Below, piece by piece: positions 1-6,135 of a stretch of 6,135 nt of DNA. The notes under the pieces were generated by a model. The model had not been told where the DNA came from, made no database searches, and saw only the letters and a list, made by a program, of their open reading frames with translations. Position numbers and translations under genes: made by a program. This stretch comes from Lachnospiraceae bacterium. Lineage in GTDB: Bacteria; Bacillota; Clostridia; Lachnospirales; Lachnospiraceae. Every line of letters begins with the position of its first letter. Positions within the stretch are counted from its first letter, which is position 1. Location of the stretch: the NCBI GenBank assembly GCA_024694785.1, contig JAILJL010000182.1:1-6135 (forward strand), given 5' to 3'.

Positions 1-441
1 TATGAAATCTGTTCCTCCCGATCCTGCGCCTGCATTAAGTGATATGGCAACCGCAAGGCCATTAATCAGAGCTCCGAATATACTTATGAGAAGGACGTCA
101 TAAGTTACGGTAAATATTGGAAGTATATCGGTTAAAAGACCGGTAAGTACAATTACTATACAGCTTGAGGCTGTGAATTTAAAACCGATTTTCTTAAATC
201 CAAGTATTATCGGAAACGCATTCAAAAGGTAATTGATAAGCGAATATGGAAGCGAGATGCCTAAGTACCGGAGAAAAACTTTCTGCAGTAGAAGTGTGAT
301 TCCGGTAAATCCGCCCGGGAAAAGGTTACCTGCATTAATGAAAGTATTAATGTTGACGGCGAATATAATAGAGGAAATAACTGCTGCTGAGTATCGCATA
401 ACCTCGGTCTTAAGCTCTTGCCTGGAGAGCTTCTTTTTCAT
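1..441 (-). CDS. YitT family membrane protein, N-terminal part (C-terminus beyond left edge)
   Basis: Reading the minus strand from the ATG at 441-439 gives 147 codons open to the window edge. The product begins MKKKLSRQELKTEV and continues as a multi-pass membrane protein. Hydrophobic segments lie at about residues 17-35, 66-82, 93-113 and 116-136. The stretch NAGNLFPGGFTGITLLLQ (36-53) and the GAGSGGTD segment (138-145) are hallmarks of the YitT family (DUF161 region). Family members are usually about 280-300 aa and often end in a cytoplasmic DUF2179 domain, so about half is missing here because of the window boundary, not a mutation. The start is supported by a GGAGG ribosome binding site at 455-451, 9 nt upstream, and by a good sigma-A promoter further upstream. 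The protein should sit in the cytoplasmic membrane. The molecular function of the family is not established; transport has been proposed. It is transcribed divergently from the 640 gene. Confidence 0.88.
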   Translation of the reverse strand, partial: MKKKLSRQELKTEVMRYSAAVISSIIFAVNINTFINAGNLFPGGFTGITLLLQKVFLRYLGISLPYSLINYLLNAFPIILGFKKIGFKFTASSCIVIVLTGLLTDILPIFTVTYDVLLISIFGALINGLAVAISLNAGAGSGGTDFI

Positions 442-472
442 AATGTTGTACCTCCGTTTTTTCTTTTTTATG

Positions 473-501
473 ATTATAGCAAACGGCAATTAAACAGGCA
501 A
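473..501 (-). promoter_or_regulatory. Predicted sigma-A promoter for the yitT-like gene
   Basis: On the minus strand a -35 TTGCCT (501-496, 4 of 6 matches to TTGACA) is followed by a 17-nt spacer and a perfect -10 TATAAT (478-473). Transcription would start near 466, giving a leader of about 25 nt that carries the GGAGG site. The prediction rests on consensus match and position only. Confidence 0.7.
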
Positions 502-514
502 TAAAATATCGGAA

Positions 515-530
515 AACAATGTGAATTGTT
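515..530. promoter_or_regulatory. Candidate operator: AACAAT-GTGA-ATTGTT dyad between divergent promoters
   Basis: Two perfect 6-bp inverted arms (515-520 and 525-530) are separated by 4 bp. The right arm overlaps the first two bases of the -35 of the rightward promoter (529-534), and the left arm ends 14 bp upstream of the leftward -35. A dimeric regulator bound here could affect both genes. The arms are short, so a chance palindrome in AT-rich DNA cannot be excluded. No regulator gene is identifiable in the window. Confidence 0.35.
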
Positions 531-557
531 GGAAATCTATATTTGGTGTGGTATAAT
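529..557 (+). promoter_or_regulatory. Predicted extended -10 sigma-A promoter for the four-gene unit
   Basis: A perfect -10 TATAAT (552-557) is preceded by the extended element TG one base upstream (TGgTATAAT). With a 17-nt spacer, the -35 is TTGGAA (529-534, 4 of 6 matches). Transcription would start near 564, leaving a leader of about 75 nt before the ATG at 640. I saw no comparable promoter in front of the three downstream genes, so this probably drives the whole unit. Confidence 0.75.
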
Positions 558-570
558 TAATGATACTTGG

Positions 571-594
571 ATGATGGGGCAGTGTACCCATCAT
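571..594 (+). promoter_or_regulatory. Perfect 8-bp stem-loop at the 5' end of the leader RNA
   Basis: ATGATGGG (571-578) pairs perfectly with CCCATCAT (587-594) around the 8-nt loop GCAGTGTA. A G-U pair at 570/595 could add one step. The hairpin lies just downstream of the predicted transcription start, about 45 nt before the start codon. No U-tract follows, so it is not an intrinsic terminator. It might stabilise the 5' end of the mRNA, be part of a larger leader structure, or be a DNA-level binding site. It does not cover the ribosome binding site. I could not match it to a known riboswitch class. Confidence 0.55.
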
Positions 595-639
595 TGGACC
601 TGGTAATACGCACAAGAATAAACTACGGGAGATTATTAG

Positions 640-2934
640 ATGGGTGCAGTTAATTACAACAAGGGAGATACAATCGCAAAGAGAGGCGATAAGATAAAGG
701 TATTGAGTCTTATTGCGGATGGTGCTGTTATTCAGAGAACGCCGATGGACGAATGTGTCTTGGAGAAGGGACATATTGTAGGACTTGCAGGTTGTGATTC
801 GCAAGTGTATCCGGCTGATTATATAGCTGCAGAAGATTGCCTTATTATGGAGTATTCATATAACTTTCCTGAAGAGCTTATCAAGCTTTTTGAGAAGAGT
901 CTGGATTATGGATCGGTATTTATACTTGCAGCACTTAAGCAGGTGGCTTTTTTGCTTAGCAGGCACATGAAGTTAAAGGATGTTACCAGAGAGTATTATA
1001 ATACCGTAGTTACCGCGTATCGTGATTATAAGTATCTTTGCAGCAAGTATTCCGTTGCGGAGTATGAATTACAGAGAATGGAATATCTTACCCAGATAAG
1101 TAAGGATGATGCCATTCCTGAATGGAAAGAGCGTTACTATGCGAAGTTCTGCCGATTTTCCCTGGATGATCTTAAAGACCTTTTCAAGAATATCGATCTT
1201 TGCGTGGGTACAATAGAAGAGGCGGGACATTTCATGGCGGCGCTTATTAATAGAAGCGAGGAATATCTTAATTATCTTGATAAGAGTAAGTCCATTCTTC
1301 TTGTTGACAAGAAAAACGATCTTTTCCAACTTATGTTTGACCTTGAGAACAGGGTATCTTTCATAAGCAATGACAAAGAAGAGATTGAAGATAAGATGAA
1401 TACTCTTATAAGTTTTCTTATGCGATCCGGTATCTATGATAAGCAGTTTGTACAGGAGAGAATCGCCGAATACAGGAATCATGATTTTGCGGTTGCGGCA
1501 GAAAATGTTGCACCTGATGAAGAACAGGAAGAGAACGTATGGGAAAATGAAGAAGATGGTGTGGTTGTTAATACACTTCCTTGTGTAGATCAGATTCTTC
1601 AATATGCGGACTTTACGGATGCCGAGATTACCGAGTTTAAGGAAAAGCTCAAGGCTTTCGGCGATTTACCGGATAAGACCGCAACCGACGGAGATGCGCG
1701 TACTTTAAGAAAGTGGCTTACAGGTGAATTCTATAGATCATATAAGCAGGCTGCCAAGAATGCGCTCACAATCGGTAATGTAACACCGATTATAAGTATG
1801 TTTCTTAACTTCGGTTTCATGGATGTAAGCTTTGTCGGTGGGGAAGAGAATGCCAACAGCATAATGGAGCTTCTGGATAGACTGTTCGTATGTACCGGCG
1901 ATAATGTCCATACCTTCTTTAACTGGCTTAAGAGTATCTATGAAGGAGAGCGGGAGCCATCGATTAATGAGCTTGATCTTGATTTTAACAAGTATGTCAA
2001 GGAAGCGGTAAGAACCGGTGAGATCCCGTCAGATAAAGAAAAGGCATACAGGGAGAATACGTGGAATAAGGTTGCGTATGAGATCGATAACGTATTCCAT
2101 TCGGGCGGAAGAATTACAAGCGGTCATATAACCACATTTCTTCCGATATTGTCGGATGAAGATCTTATCAATAATCCTGTCAATATGATTGTTACCATAG
2201 ATAAGATAAGAGAAGCTCTTGATATGGTCAGAGCGATAGATTACGGATGCTTCTATCGTGAAGTAATGTTTTCCGATGAAGCACATGGTGTACCGCGTGA
2301 ATATATCAATCTTGAGGTTCTTCCGGATTTCATACTTCTGCCTAATGTAGGTTCCAAGGCGATTCTGTGGCAGCCTACCGGTGATGTGCGCAACAATACT
2401 TCGGCACGTTTTATGATGCCGATTCTTTCTACAGGCGACATTAATGACATGATAATAGAGAATTGCGGAAGATATAGATGGGAGATGTGCAGAAAAGTTC
2501 AGGGTTCAAGATGGAACGATGTAACTACGCCTTCTCTTACCAGTGAATACAGTGATTATCTGCAATATGCGAGAAAGAATTTTGACCTTTCGCCTGAAGC
2601 AAAGGAGAAGGTTCATAATGCGATTAAGCGTGCAAGGAATAATTACAGAGAAGTATTTGTCAAGGATTATGAGAACTGGATTAAGTTTGAATCTAAAGGT
2701 TCCTTTAGACTTAATAAGGTTGCAAGAAATATACTTTTCAATTATTGTCCGTTTGGACAGGCGACGCGCGATCTTCTGAAGGACAATCCTATGTTCCAGG
2801 AGGCGTTTAACCGCTTTACGATTCAGAAGCAGCGTAAATTAAAGCATATTAATACGCTTTATAATCATTATCAACAGGCCGGCGGAGAACTTACGCCTGA
2901 GCTTATTGAGAATCTTAATTTCTATGAAATGTAA
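640..2934 (+). CDS. Large protein with cyclic-nucleotide-binding-like N-terminal domain, function unknown
   Basis: This 764-aa soluble protein has no signal peptide or membrane segment. Residues 6-72 read like the beta-roll of a Crp/cNMP-binding domain: a YNKGDTIAKRGDKIKVLSLI start, an IADGAV turn, LEKGHIVGLAG, then YIAAEDCLIMEY. The GE...RSA phosphate-binding cassette of true cAMP/cGMP binders is absent, so the ligand is unknown or there is none. There is no helix-turn-helix behind it. Instead come helical stretches (about 75-285), an acidic linker rich in E and D (about 290-307), and a large C-terminal region (about 315-764). The segment GRYRWEMCRKVQGSRWNDV (610-628) followed by SLTSEYSDYLQYARK (632-646) looks strongly conserved. 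From memory, similar C-termini occur in proteins annotated only as cyclic nucleotide-binding in Treponema and Lachnospiraceae; this is unchecked. The start is supported by GGGAG at 627-631, 8 nt upstream of the ATG. It is the first gene of the unit, 15 nt ahead of the methyltransferase. A sensor or scaffold role is a guess. Confidence 0.85.
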   Translation: MGAVNYNKGDTIAKRGDKIKVLSLIADGAVIQRTPMDECVLEKGHIVGLAGCDSQVYPADYIAAEDCLIMEYSYNFPEELIKLFEKSLDYGSVFILAALKQVAFLLSRHMKLKDVTREYYNTVVTAYRDYKYLCSKYSVAEYELQRMEYLTQISKDDAIPEWKERYYAKFCRFSLDDLKDLFKNIDLCVGTIEEAGHFMAALINRSEEYLNYLDKSKSILLVDKKNDLFQLMFDLENRVSFISNDKEEIEDKMNTLISFLMRSGIYDKQFVQERIAEYRNHDFAVAAENVAPDEEQEENVWENEEDGVVVNTLPCVDQILQYADFTDAEITEFKEKLKAFGDLPDKTATDGDARTLRKWLTGEFYRSYKQAAKNALTIGNVTPIISMFLNFGFMDVSFVGGEENANSIMELLDRLFVCTGDNVHTFFNWLKSIYEGEREPSINELDLDFNKYVKEAVRTGEIPSDKEKAYRENTWNKVAYEIDNVFHSGGRITSGHITTFLPILSDEDLINNPVNMIVTIDKIREALDMVRAIDYGCFYREVMFSDEAHGVPREYINLEVLPDFILLPNVGSKAILWQPTGDVRNNTSARFMMPILSTGDINDMIIENCGRYRWEMCRKVQGSRWNDVTTPSLTSEYSDYLQYARKNFDLSPEAKEKVHNAIKRARNNYREVFVKDYENWIKFESKGSFRLNKVARNILFNYCPFGQATRDLLKDNPMFQEAFNRFTIQKQRKLKHINTLYNHYQQAGGELTPELIENLNFYEM

Positions 2935-2949
2935 CGTAATTGGTGAATA

Positions 2950-4107
2950 ATGGGAAAAATGTATGATTTGACAGCACCTTGCCATTTTGGGCTTGAAGCT
3001 GTGCTTAAAAGAGAAATATACGATTTGGGATATGATATTAAGTCGGTTGAAGACGGCAAGGTCACGTTTACAGGTGATGCGGAAGCCATATGTCGTGCAA
3101 ATATCTGTCTTAGAACAACGGAACGAGTGCTTATACTGGTGGATTCCTTTAAGGCAACCACGTATGAGGAGCTTTTTACAGGTATTAAAGCTATAGCATG
3201 GGAAGAATATATACCGAAGGATGCGAAATTCTATGTAACCAAGGCAACATCCGTAAAGAGTAAATTATTCAGTCCCTCGGATATACAATCTATAGTTAAA
3301 AAAGCTATGGTGGAAGAATTGAAATCCGTATACCATATGGACTGGTTTCCGGAGACGGGGGCGACTTATAAGCTTCGTGTCAATATGATGAAGGATATAG
3401 CATATATATATCTTGATACATCGGGAGAATCACTTCATAAGCGGGGATACAGGAAGTTATCTGCCAAGGCGCCGATAACGGAGACTTTGGCCGCGGCATT
3501 AATTATGCTGACGCCATGGAAAGCGGACAGGATTCTGGTGGATCCTTTTTGCGGAAGCGGAACTTTTCTTATAGAAGCCGCAATGATGGCAGCCAATATT
3601 GCACCGGGTATGAACAGAACCTTTGATTCAATGGAGTGGACCAATCTTATTCCGAGATCTTTGTGGGATGAGGTTATTGACGAGATGAAAGAGCAGGTTG
3701 ATACTTCGGTTAAGGTTGATTTACAGGGATTCGACATAGATCCGGAGATAATTAAAGCAGCGCGCGAGAATGCGGCACTTGCGGGTGTCAGGGATATGAT
3801 TCATTTTCAGAGACGCCCGGTTGCGGAGCTTAGTCATCCGAAGAAATATGGCTTTATTATAACGAATCCGCCTTATGGGGAGAGACTTGAAGAAAAAGAG
3901 GATCTTCCTCCGTTATACAGACAGATAGGTGATGCTTACAGGAAGCTTGATTCCTGGTCAATGTACGTTATTACGGCATATGATAAGGCGTGCGATGATA
4001 TGGGACTTAAGGCAGATAAGACACGTAAGATATATAATGGTATGATGAAGACCGAATTTCTGCAGTTTATAGGGCCTAAGCCACCAAAGAGAGAGAAAGA
4101 ATCGTAG
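2950..4107 (+). CDS. rlmL: THUMP-domain class I SAM-dependent 23S rRNA (guanine-N2)-methyltransferase, RlmL/YpsC type
   Basis: This 385-aa protein is full length for the stand-alone Firmicutes form (COG0116), in contrast to the longer RlmL-RlmK fusion of E. coli. A ferredoxin-like segment and THUMP RNA-binding domain occupy about residues 5-155. The family-specific LDTSGESLHKRGYR follows at 155-168. The Rossmann-fold methyltransferase domain has the SAM-binding motif DPFCGSGTFLIEAA (198-211), an acidic strand GFDIDPE (260-266), and the catalytic N-P-P-Y loop TNPPYGERL (305-313) used for base N-methylation. The C-terminal YNGMMKTEFLQF is also typical. The expected reaction is m2G formation on 23S rRNA (G2445 in E. 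coli numbering) using S-adenosylmethionine; the exact target is inferred from the family. The ATG at 2950 has GGTGA only 3 nt upstream. The in-frame ATG at 2959 has the same GGTGA at 12 nt, so the true start could be residue 4. The closeness to the upstream stop suggests translational coupling. Confidence 0.93.
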   Translation: MGKMYDLTAPCHFGLEAVLKREIYDLGYDIKSVEDGKVTFTGDAEAICRANICLRTTERVLILVDSFKATTYEELFTGIKAIAWEEYIPKDAKFYVTKATSVKSKLFSPSDIQSIVKKAMVEELKSVYHMDWFPETGATYKLRVNMMKDIAYIYLDTSGESLHKRGYRKLSAKAPITETLAAALIMLTPWKADRILVDPFCGSGTFLIEAAMMAANIAPGMNRTFDSMEWTNLIPRSLWDEVIDEMKEQVDTSVKVDLQGFDIDPEIIKAARENAALAGVRDMIHFQRRPVAELSHPKKYGFIITNPPYGERLEEKEDLPPLYRQIGDAYRKLDSWSMYVITAYDKACDDMGLKADKTRKIYNGMMKTEFLQFIGPKPPKREKES

Positions 4108-4129
4108 TATATATTTAAGGATATAAAAA

Positions 4130-5848
4130 ATGCGTTTCCAGAAAAGATACATAGTGTTATTTGTCATTGTATCGTTGGTTACGTTCTTTAAGTTCTCAAT
4201 AGGACTTGATGATTTTATCAATGTAGAGCAGTTTAGAGGTGCCGATATCCAAAACGGTGTGTTCTACCCGATGATTGCACAAAGTATCAATCGCAATCGT
4301 CTGGCGGTAACACTAAACGGGCATACATACACCAACGAAACAGATGGCATATATATGGATGAACAATTGAATATTATGGTTCCGGTGAGGGTCTTGAGAG
4401 AGAGCCTTCATTGTTCTGCGCATTTTTACGACAAGGATAAGCTTGTAATTTTGCAGGGTACCAGAAAGATAGAGATGGAACTTGATTCATATCAGATGGT
4501 TTTTAACGATACGGTAGTCGATATTACAAGCCCGATGGTTAATGATGGAAGAGATACGTATGTCCCGCTTCAGCAGCTTCAGGACAAGCTTTTCTTTAGT
4601 ATGAAGTGGGATAGTGAGAATAATGAGGCAATAGGAGTGACGTTTTCGAATGCGGAATTACTTCCGGGCAGATTCGATCTTCGTGAATATGGAAGAGTAG
4701 GTGAGGTGCGCAATCAGGGTAATCTTGGAACCTGTTGGGCCTTTGCGTCGCTTTCGGCTCTTTCGTCTGCGCTTTTACCGGAGGAGGATCTTATTTTCTC
4801 ACCCGATCACATGAGTTTGCGTAATAGTTTCTCCTCAGATCAGAATACCGGTGGCGAGTACACTATGGGAGTGGCATATCTTACTTCCTGGCAGGGACCG
4901 GTGTATGAGAGTGACGATCCATATGGCGACGGGATGTCTCCTAACGGCCTGACGGCGGTTAAGCATATTCAGGAGATTCAGTTTATCGATGCCGATGATC
5001 TTCAGGAGATTAAGGAAGCGGTATTCATATACGGATCTGTTCAGACATCTATCTATATGAAGGCCTCGAATGAGTTTTATTATAATAAGAATAATTATTC
5101 ATACTATTATAACGGGGATAATCCGGTTAATCATGATATAGTAATTGTCGGATGGGATGATGATTATCCTGCATCCAATTTCCCGTTAAAGCCTGCGGGT
5201 GATGGTGCTTTTATATGCCAGAACAGCTGGGGCAAGACGTTTGGTGATGGCGGATTTTTCTATGTATCTTATTATGATACGACTATCGGTAAGCATTGCG
5301 TATGTTATACGGGTATTGAAGAAATCAATAATTATGATTCGATATATCAGTCAGATCTTTGCGGATTCTCCGGACAGCTTGGATATAATAAGTCGGAGAT
5401 TTATGCAGCCAATGTATTTACTTCTACTCATGATGAGTACCTGTCCGCAGTGGGATTCTATGCGACCGGCAAGAATACGTCGTACGATATATATATTGTC
5501 ACTCCTTTTTCCGATACGGAAAGCTTAAGTGAGGCAACCGCGATGCTTGCGGCACAAGGCAGAAAGGATAAAGCGGGATACTATACCATTAAGCTTAATA
5601 AGACTGTTCAGATCAAGGCGGGAACGAAGTTTGCGGTTTTGATTAAGATTAATACGCCTAATTCGACAAGGCCGCTTGCGGTGGAATATAAAAGCGATAA
5701 CGATAATAATATAGATCTTCTGGATGGTGAATCTTACGTAAGTGCAAACGGCGTAAAGTGGGAACATACGGAAGGTGAACATAATTGCAATATATGTCTT
5801 AAAGTATATACAAGCTACAGAGGAAGAAATAGCGGATGGAAGAATTAG
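4130..5848 (+). CDS. Exported C1 (papain-family) cysteine protease with CuAO-N-like and lectin-like domains
   Basis: The 572-aa product begins MRFQKRY, then a hydrophobic stretch (about 8-20), consistent with a signal peptide or N-terminal anchor; no clear AxA cleavage site is seen. Residues about 56-172 resemble the copper amine oxidase N-terminal (stalk) domain: a TLNGHTY strand, NIMVPVRVLRESL (81-93), and a second copy-like DTYVPLQQLQDKL (142-154). The papain domain spans about 180-395. It has the oxyanion Gln196 and nucleophile Cys202 in NQGNLGTCWAFA, His335 in NHDIVIVGWDDD, and Asn365 in CQNSWGKTFGDGG, so the catalytic set is complete. Residues about 405-560 match the lectin-like domain that follows C1 peptidases in Clostridia (LSAVGFYATGKNTSYDIYI, then AGYYTIKLNKTVQIKAGTKFAV). 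It has no canonical inhibitory propeptide, LPXTG motif or SLH repeats. It probably cleaves proteins or peptides at the cell surface or outside. The start has AAGGA at 4117-4121, 8 nt upstream. It overlaps the next gene. Confidence 0.92.
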   Translation: MRFQKRYIVLFVIVSLVTFFKFSIGLDDFINVEQFRGADIQNGVFYPMIAQSINRNRLAVTLNGHTYTNETDGIYMDEQLNIMVPVRVLRESLHCSAHFYDKDKLVILQGTRKIEMELDSYQMVFNDTVVDITSPMVNDGRDTYVPLQQLQDKLFFSMKWDSENNEAIGVTFSNAELLPGRFDLREYGRVGEVRNQGNLGTCWAFASLSALSSALLPEEDLIFSPDHMSLRNSFSSDQNTGGEYTMGVAYLTSWQGPVYESDDPYGDGMSPNGLTAVKHIQEIQFIDADDLQEIKEAVFIYGSVQTSIYMKASNEFYYNKNNYSYYYNGDNPVNHDIVIVGWDDDYPASNFPLKPAGDGAFICQNSWGKTFGDGGFFYVSYYDTTIGKHCVCYTGIEEINNYDSIYQSDLCGFSGQLGYNKSEIYAANVFTSTHDEYLSAVGFYATGKNTSYDIYIVTPFSDTESLSEATAMLAAQGRKDKAGYYTIKLNKTVQIKAGTKFAVLIKINTPNSTRPLAVEYKSDNDNNIDLLDGESYVSANGVKWEHTEGEHNCNICLKVYTSYRGRNSGWKN

Positions 5849-6135
5849 TTATAAGAAAGTATGCACGTATAATCGCGATATTGTGCTTTGCCTTCACAAT
5901 TATTCTTGCATCTATGCCGGAGATTAATGCGAAGGTAGCAGAGGTCGTAAGTATATGCAAAGAGCGCTGGGAAGAAGCGCAGACGGCAAAAGAAATGGTG
6001 GCGTATAAGTCCTTTATCAAGAATACCAAGAAGGAAGAAGAAGCGCCTACGGATATAATGATTCCGGGCACCATAAGAATTCCGATAGATACGACGCGCG
6101 ATAAAGGTCTGATTGAATTTCGGAATGATTATATG
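5836..6135 (+). CDS. Exported or membrane-anchored protein of unknown function, N-terminal 100 aa (runs off right edge)
   Basis: From the ATG at 5836 the frame stays open for 100 codons to the window end. The start lies inside the last codons of the protease gene in another frame (13-nt overlap including its stop). An AGAGGAAG ribosome binding site at 5819-5826 sits 9 nt upstream. The N-terminus, MEELVIRKYARIIAILCFAF and onward to about residue 33, has positive charges followed by a hydrophobic core, typical of a signal peptide or single anchor; a site near EINA-K (residue 32/33) would suit signal peptidase. A charged, lysine- and glutamate-rich stretch (42-70) follows, then a possible beta-rich domain start at IMIPGTIRIPIDTT (74-87). 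I do not recognise the family from this fragment. A cell-wall hydrolase with a beta-rich front domain is one possibility, without firm support. The overlap suggests translational coupling with the protease. Confidence 0.72.
   Translation, partial: MEELVIRKYARIIAILCFAFTIILASMPEINAKVAEVVSICKERWEEAQTAKEMVAYKSFIKNTKKEEEAPTDIMIPGTIRIPIDTTRDKGLIEFRNDYM

Noticed and set aside
233..493. Plus-strand open frame of 86 codons at the left end
   Set aside because: It is antisense to the YitT-like gene, whose translated product shows clear family motifs.
571..631. PreQ1-I-like riboswitch (hairpin followed by A-rich segment and AAACTA just before the ribosome binding site)
   Set aside because: The stem is separated from the AAACTA by about 25 nt and the loop lacks the conserved class I sequence, so the pseudoknot could not form in the known way.
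571..639. Leader sequence resembling parts of a TPP riboswitch (GGGG...ACCC, then GGACCTGGTAATA...CTACGGGAG)
   Set aside because: The essential CUGAGA motif and the proper two-arm pairing are missing, and the ACCC sits in a simple hairpin. The resemblance is partial and most likely chance.
490..804. Minus-strand open frame of 104 codons across the divergent promoter region
   Set aside because: It overlaps the well-supported 640 gene and both promoters, its product has no recognisable domain, and it reads as a shadow frame.
1069..1602. Minus-strand open frame of 177 codons inside the 764-aa gene
   Set aside because: It lies entirely antisense to a gene with a good start and coherent domains, and its translation is low-complexity (I/F/K/N-rich) as expected from antisense of lysine- and glutamate-rich coding sequence.
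2860..2865. TATAAT inside the end of the 764-aa gene as an internal promoter for the methyltransferase
   Set aside because: It encodes ordinary residues (Leu-Tyr-Asn-His-Tyr) and no -35-like hexamer occurs at 16-18 nt upstream.
4108..4129. AT-rich gap before the protease gene as a promoter
   Set aside because: It is only 22 nt of AT-rich sequence with a ribosome binding site, and no -35 element is visible upstream.
5799..6074. Minus-strand open frame of 91 codons at the right end
   Set aside because: It is antisense to the coupled exported protein, which has a ribosome binding site and a signal-peptide pattern; the minus frame has neither a convincing context nor a domain.

Overview
The window is ordinary chromosomal DNA from a low-to-mid GC Gram-positive bacterium, most likely a member of Clostridia and probably Lachnospiraceae (Butyrivibrio-like). 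The reasons are the AT-leaning coding sequence, AG-rich ribosome binding sites, consensus sigma-A promoters, a YitT-type membrane protein, and an exported protease with the domain mix typical of gut and rumen Clostridia. The family-level placement is inference from protein style; no marker gene is present.

Layout: (1) Bases 1-441, minus strand, hold the N-terminal half of a YitT-family membrane protein that runs off the left edge. (2) Bases 442-639 are a compact divergent intergenic region. It has one sigma-A-like promoter for each direction, an AACAAT/ATTGTT dyad between and overlapping them, and a perfect 8-bp stem-loop at the start of the rightward transcript. (3) Bases 640-6135, plus strand, carry four tightly packed genes that look like one transcription unit. 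They are a 764-aa protein with a degenerate cyclic-nucleotide-binding-like N-terminus and a long uncharacterised body; a THUMP-domain 23S rRNA (guanine-N2)-methyltransferase of the RlmL/YpsC type; an exported papain-family (C1) cysteine protease with a copper-amine-oxidase-N-like front domain and a lectin-like back domain; and the start of an exported or membrane-anchored protein of unknown function cut by the right edge. The gaps are 15 nt, 22 nt and a 13-nt overlap, and no terminator lies between the genes.

How they work together is not obvious. The methyltransferase acts in the cytoplasm on ribosomes, the protease and the last protein are extracellular or membrane-bound, and the first protein looks like a cytoplasmic sensor or scaffold. 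The last two are the pair most likely to be functionally linked, because their reading frames overlap and both carry export signals.

I see no mobile element, CRISPR array, tRNA, rRNA or phage gene. The least explained items are the 764-aa protein and the structured divergent control region in front of it.
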